Assembly (NCBI RefSeq): GCF_006345825.1
Contig: NZ_VCIX01000092.1
Span: 1,054,001-1,118,000 of the forward strand
Direction of reading: 5' to 3'
Length of the DNA: 64,000 nt
Source of the DNA: Paenibacillus paridis
GTDB lineage: Bacteria; Bacillota; Bacilli; Paenibacillales; Paenibacillaceae
Shown here: positions 26,142 to 33,554 of the stretch, piece by piece
How the letters are laid out: each line of letters opens with the position of its first letter
Numbering within the stretch: the first letter of the stretch is position 1
Made by a program: the position numbers and the translations under genes
The notes under the pieces: generated by a model
What the model saw: only the letters and a program-made list of their open reading frames with translations
The model's database searches: none
Told to the model about the DNA's origin: nothing

Positions 26142-27284
26142 ATTACTATTGAACTTGCAACATTACCAGAGAAACTCCGTCGATACAGAGATCAATTTCA
26201 AGTAAGTGTGATTGAATTATCCAAGCATACAGGTATAGAAGAGAAACGTCTGATTGCTTTTGAGGATAATTTGGTGGAACCCTCTGGGGATGAGGTTCTT
26301 ATTTTAGCTGATTATTACAAGTGTGACTTCCGTTTTTTTATTTCAAACAAGAAAGTAACATCGTTCGAACAAACCGATTTTTTATTTAGAAAATATGGAA
26401 CAGAACTATCCAAAGCAGATCGTTGGGCAATTCAAGAGGTTCTTTTTTTAGCGGAGAATGAAGCTTTTTTAACTGAAAAATTAGGTGAAGAATATACTTC
26501 CTTCCTTATCAGTAAAGTAGGTAATAACTATAAAAACCATGGAATTTCGGCATCTGTAAAACTTCGTGAACATTTAAATTATAAAGATAAAGAAATACCA
26601 CTGAATATTTTTAAAGATTTTAGATCTATAGGTATTCGTGTCTATCGGCGAAAACTAGAGAATTCTAGTATCTCTGGTTTATATATAAAACATCCTGTTG
26701 CAGGTAAATGCATACTCATTAATTATTCTGAAGATATGTTCAGACAACGATTCACTGCCGCTCATGAGGCTGCACACAGTATGTTGGATAATGAAGACGA
26801 TGTTATTGTTTCATTTGTTAAATGGGAAAAAAGTGACTTGAGTGAAATTCGAGCAAACACTTTTGCTTCGCATTATTTACTTCCTCGTTCATTTATTAGA
26901 GCTATACCGAATGTAAGTCGTTGGGATAAAGAAAAAGTTTTACATTGGTCCCTAAAGCTTAATGTAAATACTGAAACTCTTGCCATTTCATTAATGTCTG
27001 ACAAGTTAATTGATAGAGAAATGGTGAAAATAATTAGATCAGTTAAGATTCCCAAAGAATTGAAGGACGATCCTGAATTGCGGGGCTTATCTCCTAAAGG
27101 GGAAGAACGCAAACGATTATTATTAGAAAAAGGTTTATCAACGCATTATGTCAGTCTTTGTATGGAAGCATATAGAAAAAATATCATCACTGCTTCTCGA
27201 ATGGCTGAAATGCTGTTATTAAATGAAGAAGAACTAAGAGATATTATGAGTATTTATGGGGTGAATATTGATTATGGTGGTTAA
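26142..27284 (+). CDS. HTH (XRE) - ImmA/IrrE metallopeptidase, apparent ATT start
   Basis: The frame encodes an N-terminal XRE-type helix-turn-helix (ATLPEKLRRYRDQFQVSVIE, then LSKHTGIEEKRLIAFE) joined to an ImmA/IrrE (COG2856) zinc peptidase. The metal motif is HEAAH (within RFTAAHEAAHSML), at about 208-212 counted from ATT, and EIRANTFASHYLLP supplies the third ligand. AAGGAGG at 26127-26133 is 8 nt from an ATT codon at 26142. There is no in-frame ATG, GTG or TTG between the preceding stop TAG (26106) and this ATT. The first ordinary start, GTG 26208, would cut the HTH in half and lacks a ribosome-binding site. Either initiation uses ATT or the start codon has mutated. The gene overlaps the PIN-like gene by 11 nt, a typical toxin-antitoxin or ImmA-effector arrangement; the peptidase is the likely regulator or antitoxin side. 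Confidence 0.82.
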   Translation: MTIELATLPEKLRRYRDQFQVSVIELSKHTGIEEKRLIAFEDNLVEPSGDEVLILADYYKCDFRFFISNKKVTSFEQTDFLFRKYGTELSKADRWAIQEVLFLAENEAFLTEKLGEEYTSFLISKVGNNYKNHGISASVKLREHLNYKDKEIPLNIFKDFRSIGIRVYRRKLENSSISGLYIKHPVAGKCILINYSEDMFRQRFTAAHEAAHSMLDNEDDVIVSFVKWEKSDLSEIRANTFASHYLLPRSFIRAIPNVSRWDKEKVLHWSLKLNVNTETLAISLMSDKLIDREMVKIIRSVKIPKELKDDPELRGLSPKGEERKRLLLEKGLSTHYVSLCMEAYRKNIITASRMAEMLLLNEEELRDIMSIYGVNIDYGG

Positions 27285-27846
27285 CGTAAGGTATTTTCAT
27301 TTGTATAATGTTATTGATACGTGTTCTATTTGGAATATTCTTTCATCCAATATTTTCTATAATGCAGTACTGAAATCTGGATGCTCGTTAATGTGCACTC
27401 GATTTGTAATCTATGAGTGCCTTTACAAGCCAAGAAAGAACATATCAGAGGAGGAAGAAATATTAAAATCTAGATTGATTCAAGAAAGAAATAAAGGAAA
27501 CTTTAAGGATCATCATATTAGCATAGCAGACTTACAGGATGTAGAGGTTCTTCAAAATAGTAAAAATTTATCAAAGGGAGAGCTGTCTTCAATTGTATTT
27601 GCTAAACGAACCAATCAAGCATTTTTAACAGACGATCAAGGTGCAAGAAAATTAGCCAATAAATTTATGGATAATAGCAAAGTTCAGACCACTCCTCAAT
27701 TATTCGGATGGTTATATTTTGAAAATATTTTAATTGATTCCGAAAAGGAACAAGTGGTCAGGGATCATTTAGAATTAAATAGACCTTTGGTAAAATTTTT
27801 GAACGAAATGTATTTCGAGTCAATGCGAATGAAGTTGTATAAATAG
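27274..27846 (+). CDS. PIN-like nuclease domain protein, partner of the HTH-ImmA peptidase
   Basis: The 190-residue protein has the acidic residues expected of a PIN-type ribonuclease: D15 in VIDTCSIWNIL, E48 in VIYECL, E103 in KGELSSIVFAK, and D120/D121 in FLTDDQGARKLA. PIN proteins usually cleave RNA and often act as toxins. Pairing with a downstream-overlapping COG2856 peptidase is a known toxin-antitoxin theme, so this is the probable toxin. The ATG at 27274 lies inside the upstream gene; the GGGGTG before it is a weak ribosome-binding site, so translation is probably coupled. Codon use is strongly AT-rich. Confidence 0.72.
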   Translation: MVVNVRYFHLYNVIDTCSIWNILSSNIFYNAVLKSGCSLMCTRFVIYECLYKPRKNISEEEEILKSRLIQERNKGNFKDHHISIADLQDVEVLQNSKNLSKGELSSIVFAKRTNQAFLTDDQGARKLANKFMDNSKVQTTPQLFGWLYFENILIDSEKEQVVRDHLELNRPLVKFLNEMYFESMRMKLYK

Positions 27847-28001
27847 TTGTTAATATTGTAAAGTAAGAACTTTTCAACTTGGAAATAAATAAGACAGTAC
27901 ATAAATAATATTAACGGAAAATTACTGAGTTTAATTAGGGAATATAAACTTTTTTATACACTATTCTAAATTTAATAGTATATTACGTTAGGAGGCTTAC
28001 G

Positions 28002-30266
28002 ATGGCATATGCTGCATTTTCAACAAAAGTTGCAGTTCGAATTGTTTTGGATAAATTAGAGATTCAATTAAGAAATTTATTTGTGAATAGATTAAATGAA
28101 AGATTTGGTAACGATTGGTGGGATACTAAGGTTCCTAAACATATATTGAAGAAATGTAGTTATTGGAAAAAAAATCATATTAATGATCCATTTAGAATTG
28201 GGGAAGTTAAAGAAACCTATCAATACATGTCTTTTGGTCACTTAATAAATATACTCGATTCAAACAAAGAGGTATTTGATGATCTTGTAAATGCTAGTAG
28301 TGTAACTCATTTATACAAATTAGTTGATCTTAGAGATGCATTGTCACATCCAACTGAAATTCAACTATTCGACATCGTTTCTTGTACAGCTGCTCTACGT
28401 GGTATTACTGAGCAAATAAATACACATTCGAAAGTGGCAGAGCTCATGGAAGAGTTCCATAGAGCAATTAATCAGACACAGTTAACAAAAGTACATAATT
28501 TACCCACTCCACTGTATAGTGAGTTTGTTGGTAGAAAAACAGATATAGAATTTATTGATACTGAGTTACTTTACCATCCTAACACTTGGATATTATTAAT
28601 TGATGGTATTGGTGGTATTGGGAAGTCGAGTTTGGCTTATGAGGTAGCGAAGAATGTTGTAGATGAAATTGAACAGGGAGTAAGTGAGTTTCAGCAAGTT
28701 ATATGGATATCAGCAAAATCCAACAAACTTTCTTATAATTTTGAGATCGAAGATATGGAGCCTGATTTCGAGAATCTTGAAATGCTTTTAGATAATATAC
28801 TAGATTTTTTTCAGATCAATTACAACAATGAACTTTCAATTGTCGATAAAAGACAGATTGTGCAAGAATCGTTAGAAATAACAAAGTGTCTAATGGTATT
28901 TGACAATTTAGAAACTATTTCTGATGTAAGTATTTATTCATTCTTTGATAGAATACCAAGTCATAATAAAATATTATTAACTAGCCGAGATCGACGGTAT
29001 AAACTATTAGAAGGAAAGGCTCTGCCATTAAAAGGTCTTGAAGATGAAGAGGCAATTGAACTAATAAATTCAAAAATACTTAAGAATAATATTGAGCCAT
29101 TAATAGGAGCCGATTATGAAGTTTTAAAGAAAATAGCTGAAGTTTCATATGGGCATCCATTAATTTTGGACTGCTTACTTCACCAAATCTACTTAGGTAG
29201 GCCAGTAGAGCAAGTATTATCGGAAGTTGAAAATACAGAACTAGTTAAAGTTTTTGATTTTTGTTTTGGTTCAACATACAATCAAATTGGGCAGGAATCA
29301 CAAAAATTATTAATGTGTATGGTACTATTCGACAAAGAGGTAACAATAAAGGAGCTTAGTTTTGTATGCAACTTGACCGATTATCACATAACTGAGGCAA
29401 TTGAAAGATTAAAACGGTTCTCTTTAGTCCAAGAGAAATACAGTAAAGAAAGTTCATTGTTTTCATTACTTCCGATAATTAATAATTATGTATCATATCA
29501 AATGTCAGAACGAAAAATTTTGGTCACTGAAATTCTTCAAAGATTTGAATTGTATCAGAAAGAGATGTCGAGCATCGATTCATTAACTGTTGAAAATAAT
29601 CCGTTATTAAAGAGTTTTAACTTCTCTAATGATTTTGATAAACTTGCAGCAGCGATCGCAAATTCAGCTTTAAACGAATATAACCACACTGGTGATTATA
29701 ATCAGGTGGTTGAGGCATTAAACTCAGCTATGACGTTGAGTCCAAAGTCATCATTTGTATGCCAGATTCGTGCTTTAGTAGAAAAATCGGAAGGTTTTTT
29801 TGGGGAATCTGCAAAGTGGTATGATAGGGCTACTTCACATGATTCTAAAAATGCTTTGTTATGGAGATTATGGGGAGATCTTGAAAAGGGGTTCCCTAAT
29901 TTTCCAAAGGCAATGGAGAAGTATAGTGAAGCAGTAGATTGTGATAAAAACGATCACAGAGCTTGGATGGGGTTAGGTTATTGCCAAAATCAAACTGCGA
30001 GAGAATTTTATGAAAGACAAAATTATGATTCACATATGAAATTTCGTTTGTTAGCAGACGAAAGTTTTACTAATGCAATCATTCTTAACCCTACTTCAAA
30101 GGCTGAAAAAATACACAATGTAAAAGTGTACCACCAAAAAGGGAGTAACCTCTTTCATATTGGTGAAATACAAGGAGCGCTTAATTGTTGTGAAAAGGGT
30201 TTTGAGTTTGATAAATATAACAAACAGCTGCTTTCATTGCGTGAAAAAGCTTTAAGGAGAAAGTAA
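28002..30266 (+). CDS. HEPN - NB-ARC - TPR STAND ATPase (candidate antiviral protein)
   Basis: A 754-residue multidomain protein. Residues 1-150 are helical and resemble a Swt1-type HEPN domain; R111-D-A-L-S-H116 is the R-x4-H catalytic motif of HEPN ribonucleases. A short linker with FVGRKTDIEFI (175-185) leads into an NB-ARC NTPase: Walker A DGIGGIGKSS at 201-210, Walker B CLMVFDN at 296-302, sensor LLTSRD at 325-330, and a GLxxEEA helical part typical of NB-ARC. The C-terminal third carries TPR-like helical repeats, for example LWRLWGDLEKGFPNFPKAME and YSEAVDCDKNDHRAW. This effector-NTPase-sensor layout is that of STAND/NLR-like defence proteins, which oligomerise when the repeats sense a phage component. 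The phage role is inference. AGGAGG lies 7 nt before the ATG. It is monocistronic, 155 nt after the PIN-like gene. Confidence 0.85.
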   Translation: MAYAAFSTKVAVRIVLDKLEIQLRNLFVNRLNERFGNDWWDTKVPKHILKKCSYWKKNHINDPFRIGEVKETYQYMSFGHLINILDSNKEVFDDLVNASSVTHLYKLVDLRDALSHPTEIQLFDIVSCTAALRGITEQINTHSKVAELMEEFHRAINQTQLTKVHNLPTPLYSEFVGRKTDIEFIDTELLYHPNTWILLIDGIGGIGKSSLAYEVAKNVVDEIEQGVSEFQQVIWISAKSNKLSYNFEIEDMEPDFENLEMLLDNILDFFQINYNNELSIVDKRQIVQESLEITKCLMVFDNLETISDVSIYSFFDRIPSHNKILLTSRDRRYKLLEGKALPLKGLEDEEAIELINSKILKNNIEPLIGADYEVLKKIAEVSYGHPLILDCLLHQIYLGRPVEQVLSEVENTELVKVFDFCFGSTYNQIGQESQKLLMCMVLFDKEVTIKELSFVCNLTDYHITEAIERLKRFSLVQEKYSKESSLFSLLPIINNYVSYQMSERKILVTEILQRFELYQKEMSSIDSLTVENNPLLKSFNFSNDFDKLAAAIANSALNEYNHTGDYNQVVEALNSAMTLSPKSSFVCQIRALVEKSEGFFGESAKWYDRATSHDSKNALLWRLWGDLEKGFPNFPKAMEKYSEAVDCDKNDHRAWMGLGYCQNQTAREFYERQNYDSHMKFRLLADESFTNAIILNPTSKAEKIHNVKVYHQKGSNLFHIGEIQGALNCCEKGFEFDKYNKQLLSLREKALRRK

Positions 30267-30519
30267 TTAATTTTTATACTCGATTGATTCCAATGACATT
30301 GGATTATGAAGTGCTATAAGTCACGTCGACGTTTGTAACAGGAGAAATATAACTACATCAAAGAAGCCATTCTAGAGCCATAAAAATGTAATGGGTGAAT
30401 TTGTGTTCACTGATGTTTTTTTGGTATAATGAACTCAAAAGCAAAGGATTCGTAACAAACTCGAAGTATAAAATCCTGTTAAGCTAACAAAGTACGGATA
30501 GTGAAAAGTCAGTAATCAT
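30267..30519. other. Gene-free stretch with a promoter in front of the pseudo-tRNA
   Basis: No coding frame is convincing. A small hairpin GTGAAT/GTTCAC followed by T residues (about 30393-30422) could weakly terminate the STAND gene. TTGTGT and TATAAT (ending near 30430) with an 18-nt spacer look like a promoter about 90 nt upstream of the degenerate tRNA-Leu, perhaps a relic of an original tRNA promoter. Confidence 0.35.
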
Positions 30520-30605
30520 ACGGGTTTGGCGGAACTGGCAGAAGCACAGGACTTAAAATCCTGCGGTGGGTGACCACCGTGCGGATTCGATTCCCGTCCT
30601 TGGCA
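30520..30605 (+). pseudogene. Degenerate tRNA-Leu (UAA) at the right end of the island
   Basis: From position 8 to the 3' end this 86-nt segment matches the tRNA-Leu at 22608-22693 with about five changes, keeping anticodon TAA and the long variable arm. The 5' acceptor strand is ACGGGTT instead of GCCGGGG, so it cannot pair with CCTTGGC, and the T-stem has an A-C mismatch (GCGGA/CCCGT). It should be non-functional. Confidence 0.85.
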
Positions 30606-30767
30606 TACAAGAAAGCCTTGAGCTTTCACGAAGTACATAAGCGTTATATTTATATGAATTTCATACATAGTAATGTGTACATAAGATTCATGTAAAAGCT
30701 GAAGAACCTCCTTTGTAGGATCTGACTAGAATCAGATGCAATCGAAGGAGGTTTTTTCGTTGTTTAA
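30527..30767. repeat. Right direct repeat of the island (tRNA-Leu body + terminator)
   Basis: Second copy of the repeat at 22615-22854, offset by about 7.9 kb and in the same orientation. Identity starts abruptly at TGGCGGAACTGGCAG, the eighth tRNA position, and ends at CGTTGTTTAA after the terminator. The middle ~65 bp have diverged but keep a weaker hairpin (ATGAATTTCATACA with TGTACATAAGATTCAT). Confidence 0.9.
30705..30756 (+). terminator. Terminator, right copy
   Basis: Same structure as 22792-22844: AACCTCCTT/AAGGAGGTT with inner ATCTGA/TCAGAT and a T-run. One base differs (TAGG for TAGT). Confidence 0.8.
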
Positions 30768-30971
30768 AGAATATAGCGATTGTAGCTCAACATATAGTTA
30801 AGACAACCTACTTAGGTCAGCACCTAGTTGCATGAAATGATGTGTATATAATTTTACATGGGACATATTACCTATTCTATCGTATAATTGTTGGAAAAGG
30901 TTGGAGCTAATAGGTAGTGCTACGTGACCAAGAGGTAATCTTATTAAACTACTGAAAGAGGGAATTCATAA

Positions 30972-31121
30972 ATGTTGTCATGGTTATTTGGCTCTAGATG
31001 TGCTTTATGTGGAAAGAAAGCTCGAGAAGCAAGGAACTATGTAGATGAGAAAGGGCAGCCAATTAAAGTATGTAAAATGTGTGTTCCTTATGCGGAAAGA
31101 CGGGCATTTAGAAAACGTTAA
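30972..31121 (+). CDS. Small zinc-ribbon protein (49 aa)
   Basis: A short frame encodes MLSWLFGSRCALCGKKARE followed by ICVCK-type second knuckle (VCKMCVPYAERRAF). Two CxxC pairs (CALC and CKMC) spaced about 22 residues indicate one bound zinc. AGAGGG precedes the ATG by about 9 nt. It lies 26 nt upstream of the YbjQ-like gene, which also ends in a zinc ribbon, so they may be functionally linked. The role is unknown. Confidence 0.6.
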   Translation: MLSWLFGSRCALCGKKAREARNYVDEKGQPIKVCKMCVPYAERRAFRKR

Positions 31122-31147
31122 CTAAGTATAATATTATTGGAGGACGT

Positions 31148-32179
31148 ATGAGTAAAAACAATGTTCTGATTACAACGACTAATGTTGTTCAAGGGATAGA
31201 TATTAAGCAATACAAAGGCATAGTGTCAGCAAGAGTGGTAACGGGAACTGACTATTTTTCAGACTTATTCGCCGGCTTCAGTGATGTTTTTGGCGGTAGA
31301 TCCAGCACTTATCAAAGACAGCTCAAAAGTATTTATGATGAAGTTATTGAAATATTATCAGATGAAGCTAAGAAAGTTGGCGCAAATGCAATTCTTGGTG
31401 TAAGTATAGATAATGATGAGATTACAGGAAAAGGAAAACAAATGTTTATGATCACGGCTACAGGAACTGCGGTGGTTAGTTCAACTGAAATCAATGGTGT
31501 TGAACACCCTACAGATGAAATATCTTTCGAAAGGTTCGATTTTGAATATAATAAATTAAAAAAAATCTTTTCTATTAAAAATGATATCTATCAAATTGAG
31601 CCTAATTGGTCTTTTTTAATTCAAAGTGGAGTTTATGAGGTAATGGAAGAAGTTTATAGATTTTACGTGTCTGATACCTATTCTTATCTGAATGGGAATG
31701 AGAACACTTATAAATATTTTAATGCTGTTGAGGAAACAAAAGCAAAGGCTTTTCTGTACGGAAAATTAGATGATATAGAAGAACAGATCAAATTGGTTAG
31801 TCTAATAAAAGCGACAAAATTGGTTGATTATGACTATATAAATAGTAAATGTTTAACGGAAAATGAAACGATGAAAAAATACTTATTCGCTCTCATCACA
31901 GGAAATAAGAAAAATTATTATAAAGAGGATATTCAAAAATTATCTGACTTAATGAAATTTTTCATAGAAGCATTTCCAATTAACGCTATCAGTATTGATA
32001 GGGAGAAATGGACTTGCAGATGTGGGAAAGTGAATAAAATTAATCAAAGGTATTGTAAATCATGCACCAAAGACGCAAGAGGATTAAAATTAGAAGAGAT
32101 CGATTATGATCAATCAATCGCATTGCTTAAAGAAAAGCTTTTCGTACTCGAACATATTTTTATAAATAAAGTTAACTAG
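31148..32179 (+). CDS. YbjQ-like (DUF74) domain protein with C-terminal zinc ribbon
   Basis: The first ~115 residues match the YbjQ/DUF74 family pattern: VLITTTNVVQGIDIKQYKGI, then RSSTYQRQLKSIYDEVIEIL and KKVGANAILGVSIDND. YbjQ proteins are small pentamers of unknown function. A ~150-residue helical middle region without recognised family follows. Near the C-terminus WTCRCGKVNKINQRYCKSC forms a zinc ribbon with four cysteines. At 343 residues it is three times the length of a plain YbjQ. TATTGGAGGACGT gives the ribosome-binding site. Codon use is AT-rich like the neighbouring island, though it lies outside the right repeat. Confidence 0.75.
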   Translation: MSKNNVLITTTNVVQGIDIKQYKGIVSARVVTGTDYFSDLFAGFSDVFGGRSSTYQRQLKSIYDEVIEILSDEAKKVGANAILGVSIDNDEITGKGKQMFMITATGTAVVSSTEINGVEHPTDEISFERFDFEYNKLKKIFSIKNDIYQIEPNWSFLIQSGVYEVMEEVYRFYVSDTYSYLNGNENTYKYFNAVEETKAKAFLYGKLDDIEEQIKLVSLIKATKLVDYDYINSKCLTENETMKKYLFALITGNKKNYYKEDIQKLSDLMKFFIEAFPINAISIDREKWTCRCGKVNKINQRYCKSCTKDARGLKLEEIDYDQSIALLKEKLFVLEHIFINKVN

Positions 32180-32214
32180 ACTTTTGAAAAGAAACAGAAC
32201 CGGAGGAACGATTG

Positions 32215-32610
32215 ATGAATGCAGGTTTTTGGATTAGGTTTGGAGCGGGTTTATTAGATGGAATTATTGTAGGTATTCCTTTGGCGATTATTTCGTTGCT
32301 CATTTCGGGTTCGATGGAAGGCCTGAATTATATGACAGAATCGCTATCTTTTTTGTACTCTTTGCTGATTCCTGTTTTCTGGAAGGGTTTCACGATTGGG
32401 AAACGAATTTGCGGCATTAAAATTCAAAAACTCGACGGTACGCCGCCCGGGATTGGTACGATGCTGCTGCGTCATTTGCTTTGCAGTCTCATCTATGCGG
32501 TGACATTTGGGATTGCGGCTATCGTAAGCGCGTTTATGGTCGGTTTGCGCGAGGATAAACGGGCAATTCACGATTTAATAGCTGGAACCGAAGTTGTGTA
32601 TAGCGAGTAA
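32215..32610 (+). CDS. RDD-family membrane protein
   Basis: A 131-residue protein with the RDD pattern: N-terminal AGFWIRFGAGLLDGIIVGIP with the conserved R and D, a second hydrophobic segment, PVFWKGFTIGKRICGIKI, and a C-terminal hydrophobic segment ending near DKRAIHDLIAGT. Three membrane segments are visible. RDD proteins are thought to transport or sense ions or small molecules; the exact role here is unknown. GGAGGA 7 nt upstream selects ATG 32215. It is 35 nt after the YbjQ-like gene but less AT-rich. Confidence 0.8.
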   Translation: MNAGFWIRFGAGLLDGIIVGIPLAIISLLISGSMEGLNYMTESLSFLYSLLIPVFWKGFTIGKRICGIKIQKLDGTPPGIGTMLLRHLLCSLIYAVTFGIAAIVSAFMVGLREDKRAIHDLIAGTEVVYSE

Positions 32611-32624
32611 TTTTTTACAAGCAG

Positions 32625-32656
32625 GCCTGCTGTATATCCTTACAGTAGGCTTTTTT
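32625..32656 (+). terminator. Intrinsic terminator after the RDD gene
   Basis: GCCTGCTGTA pairs with TACAGTAGGC (one G-T pair), followed by TTTTTT. Confidence 0.85.
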
Positions 32657-32766
32657 CATGGATAAAAATGTAATCAAGCGTTATGGTTTTGCATTCTCTA
32701 TTTTGGATGAAGTAAACTATAATGAAGGAACAGATGAAAATTGTCTTTAGGGAAGCGGGTGAAGGA

Positions 32767-33252
32767 ATGAATCAGCAGGAGAACAAGGAGTCGTTACTGA
32801 GACAAAGCGCGCGCCGGTTATATGCGGAACTATTCTCCTTAAAGGATACGCTGTATAATGATCTGCTGAATCGCTTTAAGGATGATGCGTCCATTTTAGA
32901 AAAAGCAGAGCAGTGGAAGCTGGGCATCATGACTGCTTCTATGGCGACAGCCTTATATAGCAAGGTACTGGCAGGTAGCAAGGAGTTTCCTTATATTTAT
33001 TCCTATTTAACGGTAAAGCTAAACGCCGAGCATCCAGAGGGAGAGGCGGCCTTTGAGGATTGCATGGGTGCGATCTCGAAGCTGCTGAATGATGCCGAAT
33101 ATCACGCGGGGGCATTTTCAGAAGGGCTGGCGCTATGGCTGTATTTTAGCATACGTGGAAGAGAAACGTTTGTAGAGGAAGAGACGCTGCCCTATCTGCT
33201 TGCCGGACAATATATTAATCAATCCTTCTACAATTGGTTTGATAAGCAATAA
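32767..33252 (+). CDS. Hypothetical protein
   Basis: An acidic, helical, probably cytosolic protein of 161 residues with no recognised family. The start is uncertain. TATAAT at 32717-32722 looks like a -10 element, which would put transcription start near 32729 and favour ATG 32767 (preceded by GGGAAGCGGGTGAAGGA). In-frame ATGs at 32722 and 32734 would add 15 or 11 residues. It stands alone between two terminators. Confidence 0.7.
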   Translation: MNQQENKESLLRQSARRLYAELFSLKDTLYNDLLNRFKDDASILEKAEQWKLGIMTASMATALYSKVLAGSKEFPYIYSYLTVKLNAEHPEGEAAFEDCMGAISKLLNDAEYHAGAFSEGLALWLYFSIRGRETFVEEETLPYLLAGQYINQSFYNWFDKQ

Positions 33253-33310
33253 TCAAAGGCAGCTGCGTAGTCGAGTAGGTTAGATGCATACAAGAAAGGT
33301 TTGCAACAAT

Positions 33311-33360
33311 AGCGGCAGCAAGGCGCTCGTAAGAGTGTCCTTGCTATCGCTGTTTTTTTA
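33311..33360 (+). terminator. Intrinsic terminator
   Basis: AGCGGCAGCAAGGCGCTC and GAGTGTCCTTGCTATCGCT form a long imperfect stem around GTAA, followed by GTTTTTTTA. It ends the hypothetical gene upstream and isolates the sugar cluster. The ~190 nt between it and the regulator show no other clear element. Confidence 0.75.
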
Positions 33361-33554
33361 TGCCACATTTGTTTACTAAGGTCTGTTAGCTTCTATTCGT
33401 TTTCTTTTTATATTTCGCATTGATTAGACAGAGCTTATCTCATAGAATGATTAGAGAAAGCGCTTAACTACGTTTTTAACGCGTTTATATCTTATAAATA
33501 TAGAACAAGATTATGTTATGATGATGCTTTTTTGAAGAATGAGGAGTGAGCGAA

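Noticed and set aside
30520..30605. Second functional tRNA-Leu
   Set aside because: The acceptor stem cannot pair and the T-stem has a mismatch, so it is called a pseudo-tRNA.
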